DNA of 64,000 nt, from NCBI RefSeq assembly GCF_015687155.1, contig NZ_JADPQF010000005.1, positions 248,001 to 312,000 on the forward strand. Reading direction: 5' to 3'. Both the position numbers and the translations under genes were made by a program. Source of the stretch: Aliikangiella sp. G2MR2-5 (lineage in GTDB: Bacteria; Pseudomonadota; Gammaproteobacteria; Enterobacterales; Kangiellaceae). Below the pieces are notes generated by a model that was not told where the DNA came from, made no database searches, and saw only the letters and a list, made by a program, of their open reading frames with translations. Below are positions 52,368 through 60,242 of the stretch, piece after piece. Within the stretch, counting starts at the first letter, position 1, and every line of letters begins with the position of its first letter.

Positions 52368-53891
52368 TTACTCGCTGTTACCGGGGTTAAACTCCAACAT
52401 GAATTTTGCTGCTGCTAGTTTGACCTCATCCGACAAATAGTCTTGTGGTGGCATTTCTGGATAATCATCGCGCTTTTTGATCGGATTGGAAATGTATTCA
52501 GCGATCCCTTGTGGATTATCCATGTATAGTGCTTGTATTACCTGAGTCGGTGGTCCTATCATCTTTACGTTGTAGGCATGGCAACCCGCGCAAATGCCGT
52601 AATAGGCAAGCTTGCCTCTCTCCTTAACGGTGATTTCTCGCGGCGCCACAGGCTTTTCAAGCAAGTAGGTTTTGGTGCCGTAGGTGGTATCGAATGCACA
52701 GGTACCAAATTCGTCGATACCAAAAGTTAAATATTTCTCCCGGTTGAGAATACAGCTTTCCTTGCTTTCACCGACGCGAATAATATCCGGACCGCGCTTG
52801 GAGAATTTCGTCATCATTAATGCTTTAACTTCGTCAATCGGTTCATTACCATTGTTATACATAACATTGTCGAGTATTGCGATCTTGTCCGAGTTAGGTT
52901 CGGCCCCCGGATCGAGGGTCAGATTGGCCGCATGCCCGTGATCGGTGATGATTATTCCGGCGTTGTTATTTCCGGTGATCACATTATTTTCCAGAGTGAC
53001 TTCGTCGCCGGCCATAATCAATATTCCGGTTCCCGGCGGAATACCTGCGACAATCGAACCCGGTGCACCGAAATTTTCATGATTATTATCCACTACAAAA
53101 TTGTCACGTACGATGACATCATAAGTGGTTTTAATTGGGAGTCCGGGAGTAATAAAAACTAAAATCCCTCCAGTGTTATTGTGAGCAAAATTATTTTCAA
53201 CTATTGCATGTCTGGAATTTTCTATCTCAATCCCGGCAACGTTGGCAAAGACTTCATTATGGGCAACATGAATATTGTCACACATACCTACATAGATAGC
53301 GGCATCTTCTATTCCTGTAAGCACGTTATATTCTATTATTCCATTTTTACCAAACTCAGGGAAAATACCATAAACGCCGGTATCAATAATCATGTTGTTG
53401 CGGATAATAAAATTATTACCCGCTTGTCCCATTACGCCGTTGCCTTTGTAATGAGTAATCAGAAAATTTTCTACTGTGAAATTGTTACCGGAATAGAGTA
53501 CCGCGTCGTTAAGTTTACCTTCACCTTCCAGCACCGGCCAGTCGCCTTCAACAATCACGCCGCTCAAGGTGATATCATCTTTATCGATATAAACAGTTTC
53601 CTTATAGGTTCCAGGATAAACCAGAATTTTGTCGCCGGGGTTCGAGTTATCAACCGCCGCTTGAATTGACTCTCCGTCCCTCACCTCATGGATCTGACCG
53701 ATAAAAGGCGGGCGCTCAATTTCGGAAACCTGACCAAAGGTTTTCTTTTCTGAAGGACTATTCTGTTGGTATCTATCAGTGTCGCCGACAATTATTCCCG
53801 AGTTGTCGATATTCATCTGACCAATAAAATAGCCGATAACAAGGGTAATTGCCGCGAAGATGTATCCAGTCCACTTGCGAGGGCTACTCAT
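52368..53891 (-). CDS. Parallel beta-helix protein fused to a c-type cytochrome domain
   Basis: 507 residues. An N-terminal membrane helix (about 7-26) anchors it facing the periplasm. Residues about 65-360 contain repeated right-handed beta-helix coils (GDKILVYPGTYKETVYIDKDDITLSGV, FIIRNNMIIDTGVYGIF, HIHVAHNEVFANVAGIEIENS-like repeats), the NosD/polysaccharide-lyase/epimerase fold. The C-terminal 75 residues are a cytochrome c domain with heme site C434-A-G-C-H438 and a distal Met candidate in MPPQDYL. It overlaps the upstream MauG-like gene by one base (TAATG). Fusion of a beta-helix with a heme domain suggests redox chemistry on a polymer or copper-type assembly; function unknown. Confidence 0.88.
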   Translation of the reverse strand: MSSPRKWTGYIFAAITLVIGYFIGQMNIDNSGIIVGDTDRYQQNSPSEKKTFGQVSEIERPPFIGQIHEVRDGESIQAAVDNSNPGDKILVYPGTYKETVYIDKDDITLSGVIVEGDWPVLEGEGKLNDAVLYSGNNFTVENFLITHYKGNGVMGQAGNNFIIRNNMIIDTGVYGIFPEFGKNGIIEYNVLTGIEDAAIYVGMCDNIHVAHNEVFANVAGIEIENSRHAIVENNFAHNNTGGILVFITPGLPIKTTYDVIVRDNFVVDNNHENFGAPGSIVAGIPPGTGILIMAGDEVTLENNVITGNNNAGIIITDHGHAANLTLDPGAEPNSDKIAILDNVMYNNGNEPIDEVKALMMTKFSKRGPDIIRVGESKESCILNREKYLTFGIDEFGTCAFDTTYGTKTYLLEKPVAPREITVKERGKLAYYGICAGCHAYNVKMIGPPTQVIQALYMDNPQGIAEYISNPIKKRDDYPEMPPQDYLSDEVKLAAAKFMLEFNPGNSE

Positions 53892-55210
53892 TATTTTTCT
53901 CCTGCTGCTGTATTAATATTTTTTTCATTATTGTTTGAAATCAATTTTGAATTCTTGTGAGGATGGTTCACTACTGACAGACCGGAAGGTACTCTCTCCG
54001 GTACTTGTGGTTTAAACGCCTCATCAGTCAGGGTATGCAAAAAATCAACCAGGCGATCCAGTTCTTCATCGGAAAGCTTCGGCTCCCATATGTGCCAATG
54101 TAAAAGCAATTTCTCGCCTTTTGGAACTGCATGACCTCGTCCCTTTGTGTAAAACTCTACTGTTTCTCTTAACGTCTCAAATTTACCAGAATGCATGTAG
54201 GGTGCCGTTTTTGCAATGTTACGTAAAGAAGGTACTTTAAAGCCTGCTCGTAGTTCGGGGTTATTGAAAGTTTGTTCGGCCCCAATGTCGAGAGGTCTTC
54301 CATCAGGCTCAGGGGTTCCTAGCACGGCGATTTGCTGGTTAGTAAATAGCGGCGGGGTATGACATTCTGCGCATCGAGCTACGAAAGAGCGGAAAATGTT
54401 AAGACCTTGTATTTCCTGTTTGTTCAAAGCACCATGAAATCCGTGTGCGTATTGATCGTAGCGACTGTTCAAACTAATAAGTGATGACTCGAAAGCTGCA
54501 ATTGCCGTATAAATTTGCGGCAGAGTAATCTGCTCGGAGAAATCAGGAAATGCCTGTGCAAATAGATTTCGATAAACTTCATTTTTATTGAGGTCTCTAA
54601 GTAGCTGCTCTGGAGTATTCGCCATTTCTTTTTCGGCATACAACGGCCCCTGCATTTGTTCTTCCAGCGTATGTGCGCGTGAGTCCCAGAATAGATTTTT
54701 TAAAAAGGCAACATTCCACAACGTTGGAGAGGCGCGTCCAACATCAACCTGTTTGTGCCCGATGGCGCGAGGCTTGTCATCGCTAAAGCCTTTATCGGGA
54801 TGATGGCAGGAAGCACACGACTGAGTGTGATCGCCGGATAAAACTGGATCGAAAAATAGATATCTTCCCAGATCGATTTGTTCTGCTCGAAAACCATCTC
54901 TAACTTCGGGCAGCGATGTTTTAAGTCCACCTACACCTTTACCATAGAGAGAATCGTACTGTTGATAGAGTGAACGCAAATGGCAACGACTACTGACTTT
55001 TTCAAAACCGGGCGGGCAATGGTTGCGAAGCTTAAAAGTAGATTCTTTGTTTAACTCTTCTCCTATGGTTTCCTGGACCGAAAATTCACCGGCCGGTAGC
55101 TCATTGGTAAAAGTACCTGCTACGGCTTTGATATTTAATTCACAGGAAAAAAAAGCAATCGAAGCAATGGAAAGCAATTGCATTTTAATAGATGATTTAC
55201 TTTGCATCAT
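53891..55210 (-). CDS. Di-heme cytochrome c peroxidase / MauG-family protein
   Basis: 439 residues with an N-terminal hydrophobic segment (about 10-25). Heme sites C132-A-S-C-H136 (TQSCASCHHPDKGFSD) and C280-A-E-C-H284 (FVARCAECHTPPLFTN). The landmarks GRYLFFDPVLSG, GRASPTLWNVAF, FWDSRAHTLEEQ and FKVPSLRNIAKTAPYMHSGKFETL are standard for bacterial cytochrome c peroxidase/MauG. About 55 residues between hydrophobic segment and core include HCPPGFEKVSSRCHLRSLY with two extra cysteines. It follows a c4-like cytochrome gene by 5 bp and precedes the beta-helix cytochrome with a TAATG overlap, so all three act together. Confidence 0.93.
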   Translation of the reverse strand: MMQSKSSIKMQLLSIASIAFFSCELNIKAVAGTFTNELPAGEFSVQETIGEELNKESTFKLRNHCPPGFEKVSSRCHLRSLYQQYDSLYGKGVGGLKTSLPEVRDGFRAEQIDLGRYLFFDPVLSGDHTQSCASCHHPDKGFSDDKPRAIGHKQVDVGRASPTLWNVAFLKNLFWDSRAHTLEEQMQGPLYAEKEMANTPEQLLRDLNKNEVYRNLFAQAFPDFSEQITLPQIYTAIAAFESSLISLNSRYDQYAHGFHGALNKQEIQGLNIFRSFVARCAECHTPPLFTNQQIAVLGTPEPDGRPLDIGAEQTFNNPELRAGFKVPSLRNIAKTAPYMHSGKFETLRETVEFYTKGRGHAVPKGEKLLLHWHIWEPKLSDEELDRLVDFLHTLTDEAFKPQVPERVPSGLSVVNHPHKNSKLISNNNEKNINTAAGEK

Positions 55211-55215
55211 CGCCT

Positions 55216-55830
55216 CTACAGAGTCTTGATATAGGCAACAACATCCCTGATTGCTTGCTCGTCTGGCAGCGTCTTTGCCATCATTGCCATCTGCCGACCA
55301 AACTTGTCGTTGGCATCACTACCGCGAATTCCCTGACGAAAGTGTTCCAGCTGTCTTATCAAATAAGATTCTGACTGGACGAGTAATGAAGGGCTGTTCA
55401 ATGCCTGATTGCCTGCTGCATTGTTGGAATGGCAAGCGGCACAATTAGAAAGATAGTATTTCTTGCCCGCTTCACTATCGCCGGATTCAGCTGGTTTAGC
55501 TTTACTCGGGTTAAGCTGGGAGAGTGAAAGGGTGAGGGTCTTTATTTGTTCAGTCGATAAAGAGGCGCTGATCGCCTTCATTTGTGCACCAAAACTATCT
55601 TTCGCATGGCTACCGCGAGTGCCTTCCTTAAAAGCGATGAGTTGTCGCTCTAAATACCAGTCTGCCAATCCGGCCAGCGCCGGCGCGCCAAGCGCTTCAT
55701 TTCCCTGAGCTTTATCACCATGACAGGCGACGCAAGTCTGGTAGTCTGGGCCTAAAGAGTCAGCGATAAGGCTACTGGGAATTATTAGGTAACTCATTGT
55801 TATTAATAAAATTATCTTTTTAAATTGCAT
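55216..55830 (-). CDS. Di-heme cytochrome c4-like protein
   Basis: 204 residues with signal peptide (about 1-25). Two homologous halves, each with a CxxCH site: C33-V-A-C-H37 (CVACHGDKAQGN) and C130-A-A-C-H134 (CAACHSNNAAGN), and matched downstream segments GADWYLERQLIAFKEGTRG-like and YLIRQLEHFRQGIRG. This is the cytochrome c4 family, which shuttles electrons in the periplasm. First gene of a three-gene operon, probably supplying or draining electrons for the MauG-like enzyme. Confidence 0.92.
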   Translation of the reverse strand: MQFKKIILLITMSYLIIPSSLIADSLGPDYQTCVACHGDKAQGNEALGAPALAGLADWYLERQLIAFKEGTRGSHAKDSFGAQMKAISASLSTEQIKTLTLSLSQLNPSKAKPAESGDSEAGKKYYLSNCAACHSNNAAGNQALNSPSLLVQSESYLIRQLEHFRQGIRGSDANDKFGRQMAMMAKTLPDEQAIRDVVAYIKTL

Positions 55831-56015
55831 AAGAAAGCGATCATTTTTGTTACTAACTGGTACTAATGTGCCATATATTGTCGGTTAATTGACCAGTTTG
55901 CAAGTACAAATTGATTCGCCTCAAGATATCAAGGCTCGCAAACGCTGCAGTTGAAAGAATGTCGTTCTCAATCGGGTCTTATTGGTGTCGAAATAATTAG
56001 AAGCAAAGGCATAAA

Positions 56016-56486
56016 ATGAAAATTAAACACATAAATAAGACAATAGCCAACTGTTGGCTGATTCTCTTGCTTTACTCCGGTCTTTCTCTACCCGCGCTGG
56101 CCGGCAATGTTACGCTAAAAAATAAGCAGCTGGTTTCCGAGTTTTATCAAAAGTTTTTTGTGGAGCGTGATCTGAGTAATGCGCCGAATCAGTATTTAAG
56201 TGAAAACTATATTCAGCATAATCCCTATCTTGCCAGCGGAAGAACACCTCTGGTTGATTTTTTTCAGGAATATTTTAAGAAGTTTCCTTTATTGTCGGTT
56301 GATGTCAAGCGAGTGATAGCTGACGGTGACTTGGTTGTAGTACACAGTCATTGGCAAAAAAGTAAGGATGAAAACGGAAGTGCGGTGATGGATATTTTCC
56401 GGATTCAAGATGGTACTATTGTCGAACATTGGGATGTGGTGCAGGCGGTAACAATGTCAAAATTTAATACCAACGGTATTTTTTAA
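56016..56486 (+). CDS. Secreted SnoaL-like (NTF2-fold) protein
   Basis: 156 residues. A signal peptide (to about LPALAG, residue 30) is followed by an NTF2/SnoaL-like domain: KQLVSEFYQKFFVERDLSNAPNQYLSENYIQHNPYLASGRTPLVDFFQEYFKKFP, DGDLVVVHSHWQK, and VEHWDVVQAV. Such domains bind or isomerise small hydrophobic molecules. It is divergent from the c4/MauG operon (186 bp between starts), which may reflect shared regulation. Confidence 0.85.
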   Translation: MKIKHINKTIANCWLILLLYSGLSLPALAGNVTLKNKQLVSEFYQKFFVERDLSNAPNQYLSENYIQHNPYLASGRTPLVDFFQEYFKKFPLLSVDVKRVIADGDLVVVHSHWQKSKDENGSAVMDIFRIQDGTIVEHWDVVQAVTMSKFNTNGIF

Positions 56487-56599
56487 TAAGTTTGTACGGG
56501 GAGTCCAGGTGAAAATTTGGCACTACCATCATGAAATAATTGAATCGCGAATGTGATTTTTCATCTAATACGAAAGTTCGACAGATAGGAAAACGTAAC

Positions 56600-57241
56600 A
56601 TGGCAGTTAATGGTTTATTCCAATCAAAATCAAGGCGACTTGCTTCAATACTGATAGGTTTTCTAATGGTAGCTGCAGGGCTAGTTCTTGCGAGATACTC
56701 TTTGACTGCAGATGCGAATAGTTTTGAACCTGTTGCCAAGTCAGAGTCGCCTAAGTTGGATCATCAAGTTGGCAGTGTTCAGCAAAAAAAAATGAAAAGT
56801 AACTTAGTAGATAAAGATAAACTCAGTTCTGACTGGACGCTAAAAAGCCTGGATGGGGAATCGATTCAGCTATCCAGCTATCGAGGACAGCCTGTCTTAC
56901 TGGTATTTTGGGCGACCTGGTGTCCTTACTGCAAGAAGTTATTGCCAGGCATTCAAAAGTTACATGAAAATTATTCTGATAAGGGACTAAAAATAATTGC
57001 CGTGAATATCAGAGAAGACTGGAAGCCTGATGTATACTGGCGCAATCATGAATATACTTTTGATGCTGTATTGGATGGTGATCAAGTTGCAAAAATATAC
57101 GGAGTCAGAGGAACTCCCGGAGTTGTTTTTGTAGCGCCTACAGGTGAAGTTCTAGCAGTAAAATCTTTTTCTGATCCTGAACATCCTTCACTCACTCAGT
57201 TTGCAGAGTATTTTACCCAACAAAAGATAGAGCTGGAGTGA
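56600..57241 (+). CDS. TlpA/ResA-like membrane-anchored thioredoxin
   Basis: 213 residues from ATG 56600 (AGGAAAA upstream; the frame opens earlier with TTG at 56540). One N-terminal membrane helix (about 14-32) leads to a periplasmic thioredoxin fold with active site C108-P-Y-C111 (FWATWCPYCKKLLPG), RGTPGVVFVAP with the cis-proline, and a helical C-terminus. ResA/TlpA proteins reduce heme-binding cysteines of apocytochromes, so a link with the adjacent c-type cytochrome operon is plausible. Otherwise a generic periplasmic reductase. Confidence 0.9.
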   Translation: MAVNGLFQSKSRRLASILIGFLMVAAGLVLARYSLTADANSFEPVAKSESPKLDHQVGSVQQKKMKSNLVDKDKLSSDWTLKSLDGESIQLSSYRGQPVLLVFWATWCPYCKKLLPGIQKLHENYSDKGLKIIAVNIREDWKPDVYWRNHEYTFDAVLDGDQVAKIYGVRGTPGVVFVAPTGEVLAVKSFSDPEHPSLTQFAEYFTQQKIELE

Positions 57242-57257
57242 CAAATATCTTATTATT

Positions 57258-57301
57258 TTGAGCATATATATTTTTTTATACATATATCTATGCTCAATTT
57301 T
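57258..57301 (+). terminator. Possible terminator after the TlpA-like gene
   Basis: TTGAGCATA (57258-57266) and TATGCTCAA (57289-57297) form a 9-bp stem, extendable through the AT-rich loop, followed by TTTT. Confidence 0.5.
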
Positions 57302-57402
57302 GATGCATTCATTACACTTGCTTGCACCCAGCAGTTAATGAATTTTACCAAATCACGAAAACACAAACCGCTAGCTAGTAACTTCAGCGCTTTATTTAAT
57401 AT

Positions 57403-58026
57403 TTAACTATCATTATTATCTTGATGTTCGACCTTTTCGATATCACCAGTCACCTTCTTCGACAACTCAGCCTCATCTAACTTCCCATAGGTTTCAGACA
57501 ACATTTCATTGATCTCAATTAATAACTCAAGACGGTGCACAAAACCTTTTGTAAAATGAGGGAATTCATCGTCTTCCAGGTCGCCAATTTGCATAATCAT
57601 CTCGATCAGTTTTTGCTGGTGTTCAACATAAAGCTCCTGAAACTTGTAAACCTTTGAAAAATTTCTAACCTCGTCAAATGTCATAAATTGAGCCGATTGG
57701 GTCATTCTTGCCGTATCCCAGGCTGCAGAGGTTATGATGGCCATTGAGAAGCTAAAATCGAAGTTGGCATCGGTATTACCCGTTTTCTTAAAGTATTCGA
57801 GTTTTTCATTGAGCAGCTTTAACATATCCTGATGAACAGGCAACTTGCTGTCCAGCTGCTTCTTATTGTCCTTTATTTCTTCAATGATTGCGTGCTTAGC
57901 ACTATCTGCCAGCTCCATTTTTTCCTTATCTTCTCGCCACTCGTCAAGTGCCAGTGCACCTAAAAGCGCGATAACGATAAAAAACGACTCGAGTAAAATA
58001 TCGGGAAGTTTTTTGGACAGTTTCAT
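57403..58026 (-). CDS. Membrane-anchored protein, DUF6090-like
   Basis: 207 residues. One N-terminal membrane helix (ILLESFFIVIALLGALALDEWRED) followed by a helical, charged region. The pattern helix then LDEWRED-K resembles small membrane-anchored proteins of the DUF6090 type, whose function is unknown. No enzymatic motif. It stands alone with AT-rich flanks. Confidence 0.65.
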   Translation of the reverse strand: MKLSKKLPDILLESFFIVIALLGALALDEWREDKEKMELADSAKHAIIEEIKDNKKQLDSKLPVHQDMLKLLNEKLEYFKKTGNTDANFDFSFSMAIITSAAWDTARMTQSAQFMTFDEVRNFSKVYKFQELYVEHQQKLIEMIMQIGDLEDDEFPHFTKGFVHRLELLIEINEMLSETYGKLDEAELSKKVTGDIEKVEHQDNNDS

Positions 58027-58610
58027 CGATAGCTCCTTGCTAAAGGGATTCTTATTGTAGTTGTAAAGTGCTTCTAATTGCTTGAGATGTACATAATAAC
58101 GATTTTAAAGCCTCTTTGCATTGATGATCGCAGGAAGGGAGTGAGAATTAAAAGGAATTATTTAAGGTCACTAAAACAGCTAATCCAGAAACAATTGGTT
58201 TTCCTCAACGACTTTAGTCACGACTCAAAATGTATTATTCATGGTTCATAGATAGGTCCTACTAGAGGGTGGGGCGTGAGCACAAATAGGTGTTGGGCGA
58301 TTAGATGATTTTAACATGCTATCAAGAGCTAATAGCGCTGGCCCAGCGGCCTGAGCGCAGGGTATTTTTTGGTGACTTTCGCCTACAAGGATGTAGGTGA
58401 GGGGCGTTAGCCTTTGTTGCTCTTGACAAAAAGTTACTTACGTCCAAGGATGGACTGTATGCAGTTTTTGCAGGAGCAAAAAACAGTCGCACGAAAGCCC
58501 AGTGGAGCGAAAACCGTTTAGGTTTTGATTTTCCAATCCACAACCTAAAGAGATTTTAATAAAATAGAAAGTTAAGTACGAAGGATTAAATGAAGTCGAC
58601 AAACTAAAAA
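58027..58610. other. Intergenic stretch containing a structured element
   Basis: 584 bases between two minus-strand genes. The part 58321-58520 is a dense array of hairpins (see separate entry). The rest is AT-rich. A minus-strand frame of 73 codons across the hairpins is not credible as a gene. Confidence 0.5.
58321..58520 (+). ncRNA. Structured element with three AGGA-loop hairpins (CsrA-sponge-like RNA or dispersed repeat)
   Basis: Read on the plus strand, three hairpins have different stems but the same loop AGGA: CCTACA-AGGA-TGTAGG (58382-58397), GTCCA-AGGA-TGGAC (58442-58455) and TTTTTGC-AGGA-GCAAAAA (58465-58482). The first contains UACAAGGAUGU, the core of the known CsrA selection consensus (RUACARGGAUGU). 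A long-range stem TCAAGAGC / GCTCTTGA (58322-58329 with 58419-58426) encloses the first, GACTG / CAGTC (58453-58457 with 58484-58488) encloses the third, CGCTG-GCC-CAGCG lies at 58336-58348, and AAAACC / GGTTTT near 58510 may end it. Different stems around an identical loop speak for selection on structure. I see no clear promoter. It could equally be a copy of a dispersed intergenic repeat. Confidence 0.5.
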
Positions 58611-59213
58611 CTAAACCCCAAGGTCACCAATTATTTTACGCAAATAATCGATATTTTCCTGATAACGCCTAATATCTTTCGTACATTTGGAGTTGCTTTG
58701 AATACCCTGAAAGGCACTTACCAGAAAGCGCGCGGTTTTTACCGGCTCAATATCATTCTTTATGTGACCCAGATCGATCCCCTTTTGAATGACTTGAGCA
58801 AGCTGTTCAGTCCAGGACTCAAAAACATTATTAATTCTTTCCCTGAAGCCTTCGTCTTCATAAGCCATTTCCTGACCGAGATTGGTTAAAGGACAACCGA
58901 CTTCGAGATTGGCGAGACAAACCTCTCCTCTGGGATCATCAAAGGAGGCTTTGAGCGTTTCCAATGGGGGCAGGTTTTGTTCCACCAGATCTTGCCAATG
59001 TTGCATAAACATGCCATGCAGCAATTCATCAACCACCGCGTAGCCTAACGCCTGTTTATTGGGAAAATGGTGATAAATAGCACCTTTGGTGAGTCCGGTT
59101 TTCTCAACCACTTCATCGACACGCAATCCCTTATAGCCGTGCTTGTGCAGTAGCTCTGCGGTGACTTCCAGAATTTGTTGTCTGGTCTGTTGGGGGTTCT
59201 TTTTGCGTACCAT
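58611..59213 (-). CDS. TetR/AcrR-family repressor of the RND operon
   Basis: 200 residues from ATG 59213 (GAGAAG upstream). N-terminal helix-turn-helix: TRQQILEVTAELLHKHGYKGLRVDEVVEKTGLTKGAIYHHFPNKQALGYAVVDELL. The C-terminal domain (LANLEVGCPLTNLGQEMAYEDEGFRERI) matches the TetR_C group of YcdC/AcrR-like regulators with a conserved GCPL. It is downstream of, and co-directional with, the LolA-like and RND genes, and a palindrome typical of TetR operators lies upstream of the RND gene. Confidence 0.92.
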   Translation of the reverse strand: MVRKKNPQQTRQQILEVTAELLHKHGYKGLRVDEVVEKTGLTKGAIYHHFPNKQALGYAVVDELLHGMFMQHWQDLVEQNLPPLETLKASFDDPRGEVCLANLEVGCPLTNLGQEMAYEDEGFRERINNVFESWTEQLAQVIQKGIDLGHIKNDIEPVKTARFLVSAFQGIQSNSKCTKDIRRYQENIDYLRKIIGDLGV

Positions 59214-59303
59214 AATCACTTCTCAAGTATTTCAGGCCTTGTGTACAACTATTTTCGTGGCCCTATATAAACATTGTATGGGATATACCTCTCTTTGGGA
59301 ATA

Positions 59304-59349
59304 CTCCCTTTCGACTCCGGGTTAGTGGAGCATAACTGTCGAAAGGGAG
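59304..59349. other. 12-bp perfect hairpin between LolA-like and TetR genes
   Basis: CTCCCTTTCGAC (59304-59315) and GTCGAAAGGGAG (59338-59349), 22-nt loop. Located 36-81 bp after the LolA-like stop and 91-136 bp before the TetR start. No T-tract; it could separate mRNA stability of the two parts of the operon or be a repeat unit. Confidence 0.6.
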
Positions 59350-59384
59350 CCTCCAAGCTTGTTTAACAGTTAATCGAATTACGG

Positions 59385-60242
59385 TTAACGTGCCCGTTTC
59401 AGGCTGTTTTTATTAAAGTCAGCGTCATTCAAGCCTACTTTAAACTGATAGTTAGACCACAGCAGCTGGGTTTCCTTTTCCGATTGATGATTGGTCATCA
59501 CCATTTTATGGGCGCGCCAGTACTGACCCAGGTACTGCTGGTAGTCACTATAAGTCAGAGTTTTCAGCAGCGCACTTTTACGGTCATAGAACTCAGTTTT
59601 AAGGACTCTGAATTCCTTTTGATCGATCCAGGAAATCATCTTGCTGTAGCCCGAGTGTTTGTAGGTCGGATAGTACTCAACTTTAAATACGTCCTGGTCC
59701 TGAATCTTCTCATTCCCCAGAAACTTGTAAGTGTACTTGCCAACTTCAAAAGAGCTCAAGTCCTCAAAAGCAAACTCGCTTCCCATAAAGGGACCCGACT
59801 TGTTGCTGGATGAAATTCTTTTCACCCTCTTTAGCGCTGGCAAATACAACCACTGCTCATCGGGCGACACAATATGCGAAAAGGACAGGAAGGCTGTGCC
59901 TTTGACATCTTTAGGGCTGTCAAAAATGGTCAGGCTTTTGTCGCCACTGTCGTCGCCGCCAACTTCTCTGGATTTGATACGAATTTGTCTTTCGCTTCTT
60001 TCTCCTTGCTTATTGGTTAAAATCATTTGCATATCGGCAGTAGAGTCGAGCCAACCGAGATCCCGTCGATCCGCTTCCTGAGCAATCGCAAGGCCTTTGA
60101 TTTCAGGCGTTGCCGCTTGCTCTATTTTGGCAATATGCGTGGCTTTGAGCGCTTGCCCATTCTTCATCAAATCAGTATTGGCTTCGGCCAATAGTCCACT
60201 AGCTGGCAGAGCCAGAAGTAAGCTCAACAGGGGCTTGTACAT
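59385..60242 (-). CDS. LolA-like outer-membrane-lipoprotein-sorting family protein, RND partner
   Basis: 285 residues from ATG 60242, which has AAGGAG eight bases upstream (a start at 60260 would lie within that site). Signal peptide (MYKPLLSLLLALPASGLLA), then the LolA-like fold of the MMPL-associated family: WLDSTADMQMILTNKQGERSERQIRIKSRE, LSFSHIVSPDEQWLYLPALKRVKRISSSNKSGPFMGSEFAFEDLS, and YWRAHKMVMTNHQSEKETQLLW. It overlaps the 3' end of the RND gene by 44 bp, so the two are coupled. These proteins are thought to carry or chaperone a hydrophobic substrate of the exporter. Confidence 0.9.
   Translation of the reverse strand: MYKPLLSLLLALPASGLLAEANTDLMKNGQALKATHIAKIEQAATPEIKGLAIAQEADRRDLGWLDSTADMQMILTNKQGERSERQIRIKSREVGGDDSGDKSLTIFDSPKDVKGTAFLSFSHIVSPDEQWLYLPALKRVKRISSSNKSGPFMGSEFAFEDLSSFEVGKYTYKFLGNEKIQDQDVFKVEYYPTYKHSGYSKMISWIDQKEFRVLKTEFYDRKSALLKTLTYSDYQQYLGQYWRAHKMVMTNHQSEKETQLLWSNYQFKVGLNDADFNKNSLKRAR

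Noticed and set aside
53181-53669. 162-codon plus-strand frame opposite the beta-helix gene
   Set aside because: Antisense to repeated beta-helix coils; no independent support.
58322-58543. 73-codon minus-strand frame across the hairpin element
   Set aside because: Composition is Arg/Pro/Ser-rich and the frame is explained by the hairpin sequences; no ribosome site. Treated as a structured element instead.
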